From NCBI GenBank assembly GCA_001683735.1, contig LUGG01000001.1, positions 868,001 to 932,000 of the forward strand: DNA of 64,000 nt, read 5' to 3'. Made by a program: the position numbers and the translations under genes. The notes beneath the pieces were generated by a model that was not told the origin of the DNA, made no database searches, and saw only the letters and a list, made by a program, of their open reading frames with translations. Source of the DNA: Grifola frondosa (Eukaryota > Basidiomycota > Agaricomycetes > Polyporales > Grifolaceae). This document shows positions 22,634-33,800 of the stretch, one piece after another (positions within the stretch are counted from its first letter, which is position 1; each line of letters begins with the position of its first letter).

Positions 22634-23707
22634 CTACGTTGGAGGATCACGCCGGTTGACTTCAACGAGCTTCGCGTCCACCCTCACTGTCCCCTTCTCG
22701 AAGATCTGTCCATCCCAAAGCTCCGCCCAGCTTTCTGGGGAATGGCAGAACATAAGTCCACCGTGTGAGTTCGCTCGCGGTCGAAGGCCTTTCTGAGGTA
22801 GACCACCATGTGAACCGAGTATGATAGAGCCACGCTCCGGAGATAGCAGACCGGCCAATGCCTTCGCGAGATACAGCTGCTGTGCCTCTTCAAACAGATG
22901 GAAGAACGATGATGCGTGGATAGCGGAGACGTGGCCGTGGAGGGGGTTCAAGGAAGTGAGCTCAGACAATGTGGGAATCGGTGTATCTGGAGGCGAATAG
23001 AATGGATCGACAACCTGCAAGTGAGCTGGATTGAATGCGTCTCCCGCCACGAAAGGAACCGGGAATGTTTCCGGAGTAGATCTGAATAACTTATGGCCTA
23101 ATTCCCAGAATTCTGGACATCACGTTTAAGTTAGTTTTGGTGCACTTCCAGGCGAGACCAATGAACTTGCCTGGGTGCAGGTCAGACGCAACTACGTTCC
23201 GAATGGGAAAGCCATCAGCGATCGCTTTCCGAACATCATTGCCGACTGTTAAATATGTTAGTACCCAAATTTGTAGTTTAAATGCATGCACTACACTTAC
23301 AGCAACATCCAATATCAAGGAAGATAGCATGGTCGCGTTCCCTCCCCAGTTTCAACAGCTGCTCATACCCAAAGGCGAGACGAGCTAATTTCAATCTGGG
23401 AAATTTATTCAGGCTACTAAAACCAATCAAATACGATGTACTCACTTCGTGAACGCAAAGCGACGAATGCAATGATAAGGGTGAATCTGCAGTGGTTACA
23501 AGATTTCGATTCCCCTTGATCTCGACCGATTAACCGACTTACCGCATATGCTTCAGCCTGGACTTTCAAGATATGTTCCTTCAGCAGACGTTCATCCTGG
23601 ATGCCAGTCTGAGATCTCATAAACTCCAGCTCCTTCTCATCGAGGGAGTATATGTCCTCCGTAAGAGGTGCAGGAGTTTGGGAGACCAGGTTACTTTCGT
23701 CTGCCAT
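22634..23707 (-). CDS. SAM-dependent methyltransferase, array copy D (short C-terminus)
   Basis: Five exons, all in frame: MADESNLVSQTPAPLTEDIY, LDEKELEFMRSQTGIQDERL, IHPYHCIRRFAFTK, LKLARLAFGYEQLLKLGRER with motif I FLDIGCC, then FGNDVRKAIADGFPIRN, VVASDLHP and FWELGHKLFRSTPETF. Intron 4 (23170-23113) has a GC donor in strong context (AG/GCAAGT), as also inferred in copy A. The last exon keeps SLNPLHGHVSAIHASSFFHL and MFCHSPESWAELWDGQIFEK but ends VNRRDPPT, about 18 residues before the common terminus (..FW.M.WSV.RL). That terminus is probably part of the central beta sheet, so its loss may matter. A nine-residue segment in the middle is also shorter than in copy C. Confidence 0.83.
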
Positions 23708-24097
23708 CGGCGAGGATTGAAACAGGGTCAGTTCTTAGTACAGAGTGACGAAGCAAGCCTCTATGAATGAGAAAGTCCTATGAGTGCAGTCTCTTTCGCA
23801 GCAGCACCTTAAGGTCTAAAATTGTATGGAGGTGTGAGTTCGGTGAGTCATCAACTTGTCTTTCCACACACCGAATCAATGGAACGCAGCGGTGGTTTAT
23901 TTGAGAGTTGGGCGTTGGACAATAAGAGAATCTAAATATGAACGTGGTTGTATTACGAGGGATTGTGCAAATCATCGCGTGCATCACACAATTCAACGCG
24001 AGGTTTTGTTTCTTATAATAGCCGTGAGAATTTTTTAAGATTATATTAATGTGGTTCGAATCAAAACAATTGTCTTACAATGATGAAAGTGAAGCAG
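23708..24097. other. Upstream region of methyltransferase copy D
   Basis: 390 bases with no coding potential. It likely includes the copy D promoter and ends at the target duplication of the next element. Confidence 0.4.
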
Positions 24098-24799
24098 TGC
24101 GAAATAGGACCCCTGACAATTCACCAAGAGGCCTGATCCGGATTCTTGAAAATCGGCCAAAAATGTCCGGATTAAATCAGGCATTCGACCATTTTTCAAA
24201 AATTTGTCCGGACTTCAGATCAGGCCCTCTGAGAGCGTGAAAATGTCCGGATTCCAGGATCAGGGCTCCAAAATTCATATTTTGTCCGGATACGATAATC
24301 AGGCATTCCCGAATCTCACAATTTATAAGATAGACTAGTGAAAATTGCAGCGGAGAACACAGAATATATAGAACTTCAGAAGCCGTGGACATTGAAGCCG
24401 TGGAGGGAGCAAAGCGACCACTGAGGTTGGTGAGGGTTATGCGCAATCGATCACCTTAAAAAAATTCTAATCTACATGTACGATCGCTTTTGAAACCGAC
24501 ACAAAGGCCATAGTAGCATATAGTAGATAACTCTTATATAATTTCCTGAAATTCGACAATCTAGTGTACATGCAGAAATAATTACTTCCTAATCCCTCAT
24601 AATCGATAAGCCTACATTTGTCCGGACCGCAGATCAGGCCTGCCTAGATCTCTGGTATTTTGTCCGGACAAATCCTCAGGCATTTCGCCGGAAAACCTCT
24701 GTTTGTCCGGATTAAATCAGGCATAGGCCTCAAAATTCCCAAAATTTGTCCGGATTAGGCTCAGGCATCCTCCCTTATTGTCAGGGGTCCTTGCGAAAT
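24098..24799. mobile_element. Non-autonomous hAT-like TIR element with 8-base target duplication
   Basis: The element spans 24106-24791 (686 bases). Its ends are exact inverted repeats (aggacccctgacaat at the left, attgtcaggggtcct at the right). It is flanked by a perfect 8-base direct repeat, tgcgaaat, at 24098-24105 and 24792-24799. An 8-base duplication is the hallmark of hAT and a few other DNA transposon superfamilies. Inside are eight copies of a module tgtccgga..n..tcaggc(at): four at 24164-24310 and four at 24619-24770, all in the same orientation. There is no transposase frame, so it would need an enzyme from elsewhere. Confidence 0.85.
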
Positions 24800-27569
24800 T
24801 GGCACCAACCTAATTTTGGCCTCCACGCGCTATTTATATCATGGTCTAGAATTAAGAATTATTTGGACTTCAAGAAGCTTGAATTTACGCCAAAGACTTA
24901 CAGCACTAAATGCTACGGATATATTGGAGTCTCTGATCATGGCATATCAAATTATGACCAGCCTTTGGACACGGCAAGTTCTGACAATGAGATTCAACCC
25001 CAAAATTGGGTTGAGGTATATGGTTCATTCCGGCTGCCGGTTTAGATGTTATTAGTGTGAGTTGTTCCGAACATCTCCCCGAACACATCATATAAAATGG
25101 TCTATCATAAGTAGATGAGGCTCACCAACATGTTTCAATTCGCTAGTTGTGACCAGTGTTCAACAACAGCTCCTATCGATGGAGAAGAAATTTCAGCAGC
25201 TAAGATCGCAATGTTAGAGATGATCAATGATGATAACACATTGCAGATAATTTAAAAACCCGACCTCCTACTTCAAGACTCCAAAAATCACTGCGAAGGA
25301 CATGATCCCTGTGCGCACTAGTAAGAATGATTTGCCGCCGAAAACTGCAGTTAATAAAATAGAATAATGAAAATATAACATATATATCACAGCCATCCTT
25401 GATGAACACACGTACGTCGATAATCAGCCCGGCAAACATGTAAGAGAAGAATCTGCCGCACAACGAGGGAAAGAATCGTAATGATGAATGCAGGCGCAGA
25501 AGGAGATCCCATCAAAGATTGTTACCTCCGAGTGGGTTCGGGCTGGAAATTTAGATAGCGGGGGGAATTGAGACTGCTGAACCAGAAAGAAATACGGAAT
25601 GTATGCTTCGGAAAAACTGAGAACTTTGCTTGCGGCGCGATGAGGGTAGAACGTCGTCGAAGGCGAACAGACATCGTGACAATGAAGGTCACGGCAGTGG
25701 CGCTACGGCACGATCACTGGCGCTACACAAGGGTCATAGACGGGTCCGTAAAAGTGACATGCATCGGAAGTTCATGAGAAGGTTACGTCCGTATAGTCTC
25801 AATTCTAGGACATATGATCAGTGGAAATGATCGCAGTGCACCAACAAGTTTTCAGCCCGAGTGAATAAGATCGCAGCAGGAGACCAGCTTGGAAGATTAA
25901 TTTGTCCGAAACTGGCGGTGGCGAGTAATTGACCATTGCAGCGGAGGCATAGAGATCATATTTCTCATCTGCGTTGATTTTGACTGGTGGGTTTGACTTG
26001 TAGTAGCCCAGAAGACTTCAAAGCGAATTCATACTCGAATACTTGAAGGTATCCTCGTGTGTCGAAGTTGTAATCATGGTTTCTATAATTCCTGCTGTCA
26101 GCGTAAGCGCACAATCCCATTCGGCTTAGTAGCTAAGATATTTGGCGCACATCGCTGTGTCCCACTTCCGTCGAGGAACTTGAAGCGGCTAAATGCGTGA
26201 ACTTGGAAAAAAAAAAGCTGAAAATTTACTCGCGAAGAATCTCGGTGAGAGTTCCTCTATGCGAAAGAACTGTCACAGCTGCTTCCAGCTGTGGCCAACG
26301 TGACCCGGTGCTTTGAATTGGCAGAAATACGCGACCACGTAGGACGAAGATGTTATATTGTCAACCACTCACCATCTCTATACCTATCAGCAGTTGAATG
26401 TTATGATCCAGCAGCTCGTCCCGCTCGCGCGCACACTCGAGGAGAACAGAGTCGCTATGGAAAACGTAGTGATCGAGCGGAATGCATCATGATGCGAAAA
26501 ATCACTCACGATCACGGCCTGCATCGGCATAGTCAAATCGCAACCTATGGCTGAGCATGATGCGCCTTTATCCATATCCGGGCTTGGGGTCTCCACAGAA
26601 AATATGCAGAGCGCCTATAACAAGCCAGACTTCATCAAATTTCACGCAGGAATGACGCGTGCCTGTGCCAGTACGACAGCTATCAAATGGCAACTACATA
26701 CTTACAGAATCAATCATGTTCTCAAAATTCTGACAGTAATGGTCAAAAATCGGTCAGGAACATGAAGAAGCCAACAGATGCAATCAACGAGAGAGAGACA
26801 GCAACGCCAGCGGCGAAGACTACGAGAAGGCGATGATCCATCAAAACACCGCCGCATGGCACAGCGGCCACATGGAGAAAAGCGGTGGTTGTTTTACGTG
26901 CTGAATACACTGTTCAAATTTCGAGACGTACGCAGATCTAGTCAGGGAGAGCATGCTACGCCAGGCTACACTCGTTAGTGTGTGTATGTTATTTTCCACT
27001 GCCTGGTTTCGTTCCAAAATAACCGAGGTAAAAATAGAAGATATATCAGCGAGTGAAGGGGACCTACAAAGCTGTGTCGAAGCCGTAGGAGCCGTGCACG
27101 ACAAATCAAAGCATCTTGTAACATGGCTACCTGTCGAATCACTAGATGCATCGGGGCGCTGGTATATGGCCCGATTAGGCAAGCGTTAAGTTTGAGGGTG
27201 TGGGCACGTGATGCTATTGTTCTCCCGAGACCATTGTGATGCACAAGGAGATTCAGGATGCCGGCCACCATGGCACCAAACGCCCACCATTGCAGGCAGC
27301 CACTGCCCGTTGTTTCGGCATGGATGTGTGGTTGTTCCTTTGTTACATCAACTCGGCGGGCCACCGGGGCTGTCCATGCGCGGGCCTATAAAGTCTGGTT
27401 CTCTTGGCCTCTGCTCCTTATTCCCTTTCTCTCTCTAAAGCCTCTCCTTTCCTTTCACGCGATCTGGGATCGTTGTTGAGCTAGTCGATCTTGTTGTGTA
27501 TTCCTCGACCCGGTGTCCAACTCTCGCTATCCTCTCCACCGCGTAGATCGCTATAATCATTACGATATC
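24800..27569. other. 2.8-kb stretch without a supported gene
   Basis: Only short frames, several AT-rich stretches and no family I recognise. The longest are minus-strand frames near 26841-27364. A minus-strand fragment at 25224-25463 has a hydrophobic segment (FAGLIIDVRVF) but no splice partners. The last 350 bases, up to 27569, become C/T-rich (ctttctctctctaaag, 27420-27440), which fits the promoter and leader of the secreted-protein gene. Confidence 0.4.
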
Positions 27570-29104
27570 ATGCAGCTTTCAGTTTTTGTCGCTCTTTCTC
27601 TGGCCTTGGCCGCCACTGCCCGCCCGCACTTCTACCCTCGCGCGTCTTTCACGCTCCAGAACGGAAAAGATGCCATCGCACTTAAGTCAGTCCATTTCCT
27701 TGCTTTCTTCTGATGTTGCAAACTCACTTCGTCCAACTCTCAGTGACAAATTTAAGACTTTGACTGCAAACTCTCCCTGCCAGGCAGGTGAGAATGCTTG
27801 CGTCAACAATGACTTCGCACAGTGCGTCGGCGGCAAGTTCGTTATCCAGCCCTGCGCGGGTGGTCTGGTGTACGTATCAAAGTTTCCATTTTTGCATGAA
27901 CGTAAGTACTTACAAGAATCCACGTCATCTTATGATAGTTGCGCTGCACTTCCCTTGGTCAACTCTGCTGGTACCAGCATCACCTGTGCGACCGCTGCGG
28001 ATGTGCAGTCTCGCATTGCTGCCACTGGCGCCACAGATAGCTCTGGCGCTAACACTGGTGCATCTTCGAGTGCGGCAGCCTCGTCGTCTGCTGTTGCCTC
28101 AAGCTCTGCTGTTGCCTCGAGCTCTGCTGCTGCCTCGTCATCCGCTGCTGCCTCGACATCCGTCGCTAATTCAACATCCGTCGCTTCTTCGACATCGATT
28201 GCGTCAACCTCAAGCGCTGCACCTGTAAGTAGTATCTATATATTTGACTGTGGCCATTGGGTTGACGTTGTTTTTACAGCCTTCCCAGAGCGTCTCAAGT
28301 GGCAATAATGCCGCCAACGGCACGGCCACCGGTGGTAATAACAGCACAGACCCTCAATCGTCCTTGACGCTTGTCCAGTCCGTTATTGCTACCGGCTTCG
28401 AGAACGACGGCCAGAACCAGTAAGTGAAAGTTGGCCACTCATCATGGGTCCGGCCTGACCATACCTTTTTAGACCTGAGGCGGGACAGGTCCCTTCGTTG
28501 ACGTCCTCCAACAACTTCATCAACTTCTGCGCGACCGTCCCGAACCTCCCTCTCACTAACGGGACTCAGGTGGCGAACGGCTCTTGCAATCCGGCGCCGA
28601 TGGGTATCATCGCGGCATCGACGAACATGCCCTCGTCCAAGTTCGTATTCCCCGTGAACGGCGGTACCCTCGGGGTGAACACGACCTTCACGATCCAGAT
28701 GGCGATCTCGCACCTCGAGACGGGCCACTTCGTGAACGCCGCGGAGAACTATTTCGCTGCACCGCAGGTCGTTAACCAAGCCGGCGACATTCAGGGCCAC
28801 TCGCATGTCGTCGTCGACAAACTCACCTCGCTCAACCAGACGACCCCCACCGACCCCAAGAACTTTGTGTTCTTCAAGGGCCTCAACGACCCCGCAACGA
28901 ACGGCGTTCTCTCTGTTGAGGTCACCGGTGGTCTCCCTGCGGGTGCTTACCGTCTCGCTTCCATCAACTCTGCGGCGAACCACCAACCCGCGCTCGTTGC
29001 AGTTGCACAGCACGGTTCCCTCGATGATATGGTCTAGTGAGTCCTTCGCGGCTTTTGTCGGCAAGCTATTGCTAACCATTTCCCCCAGCTTCACCGTCGC
29101 ATAA
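27570..29104 (+). CDS. Secreted Ser/Ala-rich protein of the basidiomycete type
   Basis: The start at 27570 gives a clear signal peptide (MQLSVFVALSLALAATARPH). The mature N-terminal part has four Cys in a compact pattern (SPCQAGENACVNNDFAQCVG ..QPC), then a long Ser/Ala/Thr linker (27.9-28.4 kb) likely to be O-glycosylated. The C-terminal domain (exon from about 28473) begins GQVPSLTSSNNFINFCATVP and continues FVFPVNGGTLGVNTTFTIQM, GHSHVVVDKL, GLPAGAYRLASINSAANHQP and VAQHGSLDDMVYFTVA. Five to six exons; the last has only a few codons. Relatives are common in agaricomycetes and are often mislabelled in databases; I know of no biochemical activity. Probably extracellular or wall-associated. 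The strong codon bias of the last large exon suggests high expression. Confidence 0.85.
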
Positions 29105-29587
29105 GTCGATTTAACGAATGCTTGAAGTCTGCATGATAATTTAATGATGAAAGAAGGAATGTGGAATTGCTTTGGTTAACCTTATTCAGAATCTTTCTGT
29201 ACTATGTATCACCGATGTCGCACAACGTTCGCTGCTCAACACTTGGGGCTTTAGATTATACATTCGTCGGCTGTGTGAGATCTCTTCCAGTGAAAGATGG
29301 AGGTAATATTGCAGCAGTGCGAGCACATGAATCGCAGCTTCTTCACACACAGTTCAAACAGTTTCAAGGGCATGATCATCTCTGTGGCTGTTGTCGGCGC
29401 GGATATGCTTTCGACGGGTCATCCACGTCCAATTGTCGGCTTTACGTGACAGACTGCATCGCGGAGATGTGTTGGCAGAGATCTTGGCGATGATGCATCC
29501 AGGCGGTCGAGTCACCGAGGCGGACGTTGAACGTTGAAGACGCGTACGTTGGCATCGAGCGCCACAGCAGACTCAGTCTAACCACCG
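29105..29587. other. Intergenic between secreted protein and homoserine kinase
   Basis: 483 bases. Contains a 110-codon frame (29161-29493) with scattered Cys and no recognisable fold. Holds the 3' end of one gene and the promoter of the next, which is transcribed in the same direction. Confidence 0.4.
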
Positions 29588-30752
29588 ATGTCCTCGCGGT
29601 CTTTCACCATCCGCATCCCAGCGACCTCCGCCAACATCGGGCCCGGGTTCGACGTCGTTGGCCTCTCGCTATCGCTCTACCTAACCCTCACCGTGACAGT
29701 CTCCCCGCCGACGCCTGACGCGCCCCCATCCGCGCCGCGCATAAGCTACTCCGGCGAAGGCGCAGACGAGGTCCCCCTCGATGCCTACAAGAACCTCACA
29801 ACCCGTCGCGCTCTACGTCCTCCGCTGCCACGGCATCGCGAAGTTCCCCGCGAACCTCACCATCCACGCCGACAACGAGATCCCCTTCGGGCGCGGGCTA
29901 GGCTCCTCCGGCGCTGCGGTCATCGCGGGTGTCCTCCTGGGCAGCGAGCTCGGGCAGCTGAGCCTGCCTCTGGAGCGCATCCTCGACTTCGCGCTCATGG
30001 TCGAGCGCCATCCCGACAACGTCACGGCCGCGCTCGTCGGCGGGTTCGTTGGCTCATATCTGCGCGAGCTCGACCAGGCCGCGACGGAGGCCGCGAGTGT
30101 GCCCCTCAGTGAAGTCTTGCCTGAATACCCCCCAGACGCAGGCGAAGAATGGGGCCTGGATCCACCGCAGCCACCGCTGGGGATAGGCCACTACGTTAGG
30201 TTCGGCTGGTCAGAGAGCATCCGGGCCATTGCTATCGTCCCGAGGTTCGAGCTCAGCACTGCAAAAGCGAGAGAAGTGCTGCCGCTGTCTTACTCGCGAA
30301 AAGATCTGGTGCGCCGCGAAGATTCTCTTATAGAAGCCTTATGTTCATGATTTTCGCAGGTTTTCAATCTCCAGCGATTAGCGGTGCTCACCACTGCCCT
30401 TGCTCAGTCACCTCCCGACCCTGATCTTATCTACGAGGCCATGAAAGACAGGGTACATCAGCCATACCGAAAAACACTCGTACGTTGCCGTTCATTACAA
30501 TACTAACTTGAGGTTTAACATAGCTGCTAGATTCCTGGTCTCCCCGAGGTCACATCAAACATCACTCCGTCCACCCATCCTGGCCTTCTCGGTATCTGCC
30601 TCTCCGGAGCAGGACCTACGATCCTAGCTCTTGCCACGGGTGGCTTTGAGGCAATAGCCGAGGACGCCCGTGCGATATTCAAGAGCAGAGGGATAGAGGT
30701 GGATTGGAAGGTCCTTGATGTGGTAGGTGGCAGTGTTGTGCAGCAAGATTGA
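29588..30752 (+). CDS. THR1: Homoserine kinase
   Basis: Phosphorylates homoserine to O-phosphohomoserine in threonine biosynthesis (GHMP kinase family, EC 2.7.1.39), cytosolic. The N-terminus MSSRSFTIRIPATSANIGPG carries the substrate-side motif of GHMP kinases. The ATP-binding loop is IPFGRGLGSSGAAVIAGVLL, followed by MVERHPDNVTAALVGGFVGS and the C-terminal glycine-rich block PGLLGICLSGAGPTILALAT. Three exons with introns near 30316-30359 and 30481-30530. Similarity to yeast Thr1 runs the whole length. One defect: between YKNLTTR and VALYVLRCHG the frame shifts near 29803-29806, best explained by two lost bases in a CG-rich stretch (acccgtcgcg). Both sides are fully conserved, so I treat it as one gene. 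The stop is at 30750-30752. Confidence 0.92.
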
Positions 30753-30892
30753 TAATGTTCTCGCCAGCACGACACATACACACGCATGGACTGTCATGAT
30801 CCATCGTAAAATTCATTAGACATTAATTATAGATGCACAACCAGGTATCATAATGTGTGCGGGTATGATCTACGCCCAGACATGTTCGACAT

Positions 30893-33800
30893 CTAACCTC
30901 CAGCCGTGAGACATACCGCCCTCGTAGCCACCAACGCGCCGGCTGCGCTGTCGAAGGGAAGGTCGACGGTGAATAGCACGTCGTTGCGGTCGCTGTTGAG
31001 ATAGACAGGCAGGTTGACAGTTGCATTCGACTCCTCTTCTGCCTGCACCCAGCGGATTTGGGACGGACCAAGCCTGATGGTCTCACCATCGTTGAGCACG
31101 AGCTTGTCAGTTGACCAAGCTCCGCCCTCCAGAACGAGACCTATAGGCCAAAGATCAGCAGAATGAAAGACTGGTACATAAAATGATCTTACCGTCTACG
31201 ATGAATGCATTAGGGTCATTCACCTTCTCGATATCTAGCCGAAGACGCAATGTCTCCAGACTCCATTTCTTCCTATGCGCCACTGCTTGCCGCGTAGCTG
31301 TGATGTATGCTTCGGGGAAGAACAATCCGCCGAGCCACACCTCCACGTTGTTGAGGTTGTCCAAATTCGCGACATGATCAAGCTGGGTCAATCGGCGAGC
31401 GAAGTCGGAGATCCACTCTGATACCGCCATGACCTTGTGGACCTTGTAGCGTCGCCAATGCTGTGGGATGGTACCTGGATGAATGTAAGCACGATGCCCT
31501 GTTGCGTACTAGGGGGTATGAAGCATACCTTTGGTGAGCGAGCTCATTAGGGTTCGTAGATGGTTTGTTTGTTTGAGAGCTCCCTCGCAAACCTGGATAA
31601 CATCTCCCAGATCCTTGCGAACTTGAGAGAGGAGTTTGCTGCCAATGCTGCCTTCCCGGAAGAACAATCGATACAGAGGATCTTTGTGATCAATGGATTG
31701 CTTCTGGAGTTGGCTGAACGTCTGCAAACAGATGATCTTCAATGTCTAGTAAGTGTCTCAAAGCTTATGGGACTCACAGCAGGCAGCTGCCCAAGCCATT
31801 CGCGACAACGTTCGAGCAGATTCCTCATCCAAGCGGGCTGTTGAGACGCCTGTCCCGGAGCGTGTCCACCAGTCTGTGTCGCTTCATCGTCATCATCAGC
31901 GAGCATCCTCATCTTCCGAAGCTTGCCAAGCAACTCGTTTCCTACAGAAGGATAAGGATCATCTTCGATAAAATCCTTATTTGCTCACCTTGTGCGACAG
32001 CAATCACACGTTCTGCAGTCGGCGGAAGGCTGAGCCACGCAGGTGGTTCTCGGTCTGGTAGCTGGTTTACCCAGGACAAGAAATGCTCCAGCTTTGTGCC
32101 ATCTGGTACGCCGAGGACTTTGTCGCGTGAAAGACTTGGAACGAGATCGAATTCGACGTTGTACGCTGCTGGAGTGAACAATCCATCGACGAAGGCATCC
32201 AAAATCTTCTGGTCGAAATCGCTGTCGACTCTGCCTCCATACACGGACTGTTTGACAAGGGTCCTGATTGCGTCCCAAGGGATTATCTCAGGATCAATAT
32301 TCGCACGTCCTTTGGCAACTCCGCCGAGCCATGTATCGATAGTGTTGAACGCGGCAGCCATGTCGGAGTCGTTGAAGTCGTACAATTTGCTCCAACCAAG
32401 AGGAACATATCGAAGACGTTCTTGCACAACGGCGTGGAACCAAGCCAGCAAGAAATACAGCCTAATCTTCTCCGCTGGACCTTGGGCGAGACGGGAGGAG
32501 GATATATTCTTCAATGAGTCCGACAAGTTGGCCTTGATACCCGGAGGCGGTTCGTTCATGAGAATTCGGGATTGCCGAAGTATATTGACGGGGATGCTCG
32601 GATTTGCTTCCATAGTGAGGAAGAGTCGGAAATTTCGGTGAGGATTCAGGGTTTGTAGCTTCTTCTCCAGTTGGCCAAGCCAAGACGGTGCTAAATGTAC
32701 GTTCTTCAGTAGCACCCAAGAACCCTGGCGGGCAGCCATTGCAACAGCTTGGTCTGCAAGAGTAAATCCTTCTTGGGAACCCATAGCAACAGATGTGCAG
32801 CGGGCGCCCGCATTCTGGACGAGATTCTCGACACGATAGCTGGCATCGTAGCCTGGGACAGAGACGAGCGAGAGCGGTGTTGCAGGAAGGACTTCATCTG
32901 TCACCATAGCTCCTAGCTCGTATGCAGACTCTGCGGACAAATCCTTTTGGAAGACTACGCGCACAAAAACCGCGGTCGCCTGCAACAAACGATCAGGTCG
33001 CAGACATTTGATGATTAACATGCTGCGGATAGCTTCCACAGCAGCTAAGTTCCCAACCCGTTAGTAATGATGTAGACCCCTGGCGGATATGAGTGACTCA
33101 CGAGTGCTGGGTTCCCATGGAGAGGGCACTGAGAGCTCTGGTGTGCTAGCTTCGAGGAAGGGAACCCACTCCTCTTCGTTCTGGGTAAGATGTGTCAGAA
33201 CTGGCTTGAAGAGCGGCTGCTTCGCAAAGTTGATAAGGCGCTGGGCCTGATCGGGAGAGAGTATAGTACTCTCGAGGGCATTGTTGCCTGCAGCGGCGAG
33301 ACTACCATCTCCACTCTCCAAAAGGAATTCCAACTCATCACCTATTTCTTCCACACCACGTAACTTCACTTGTGCGAGGAGAACTGCCAGCATAACGTGG
33401 TCACGATGCAACAGTGCTCGAGAAGTCCTCATGTAAACGGTGAGGAAAAGGTCATTTAGGAGGATATCCCTGCGACGGCTCTGATCGGCAACATTCCTGA
33501 GGTTGGGGTTGTGATGCAAGACATAGTCGAATATATCAAGGAAAAAGCGCAGCGAAAACTGGTAGAAATGGTTGACCAGGTTCAACTGCTCCAAGATGAA
33601 GAAGACGGCGCTGCAAGCTTGCGCCAAAGGCAAATATTCGGCGGTGACTTCTTCCACCTCTTTCATGACTATATCAGTCTCCTCCACTTTGCGAGTGATC
33701 TCCGCTGCTTCCCGCTTGAGGGTCTCCAGGGTGTCGATAACCTTGTCATCATCAAGGATGTTTCCGGTAGATTCATTGAGAGCCTGCAGCAACAATTTTT

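Noticed and set aside
24164..24770. CRISPR-like array from the repeated tgtccgga...tcaggcat modules
   Set aside because: Spacing is irregular, the host is a fungus, and the modules are confined within a TIR element.
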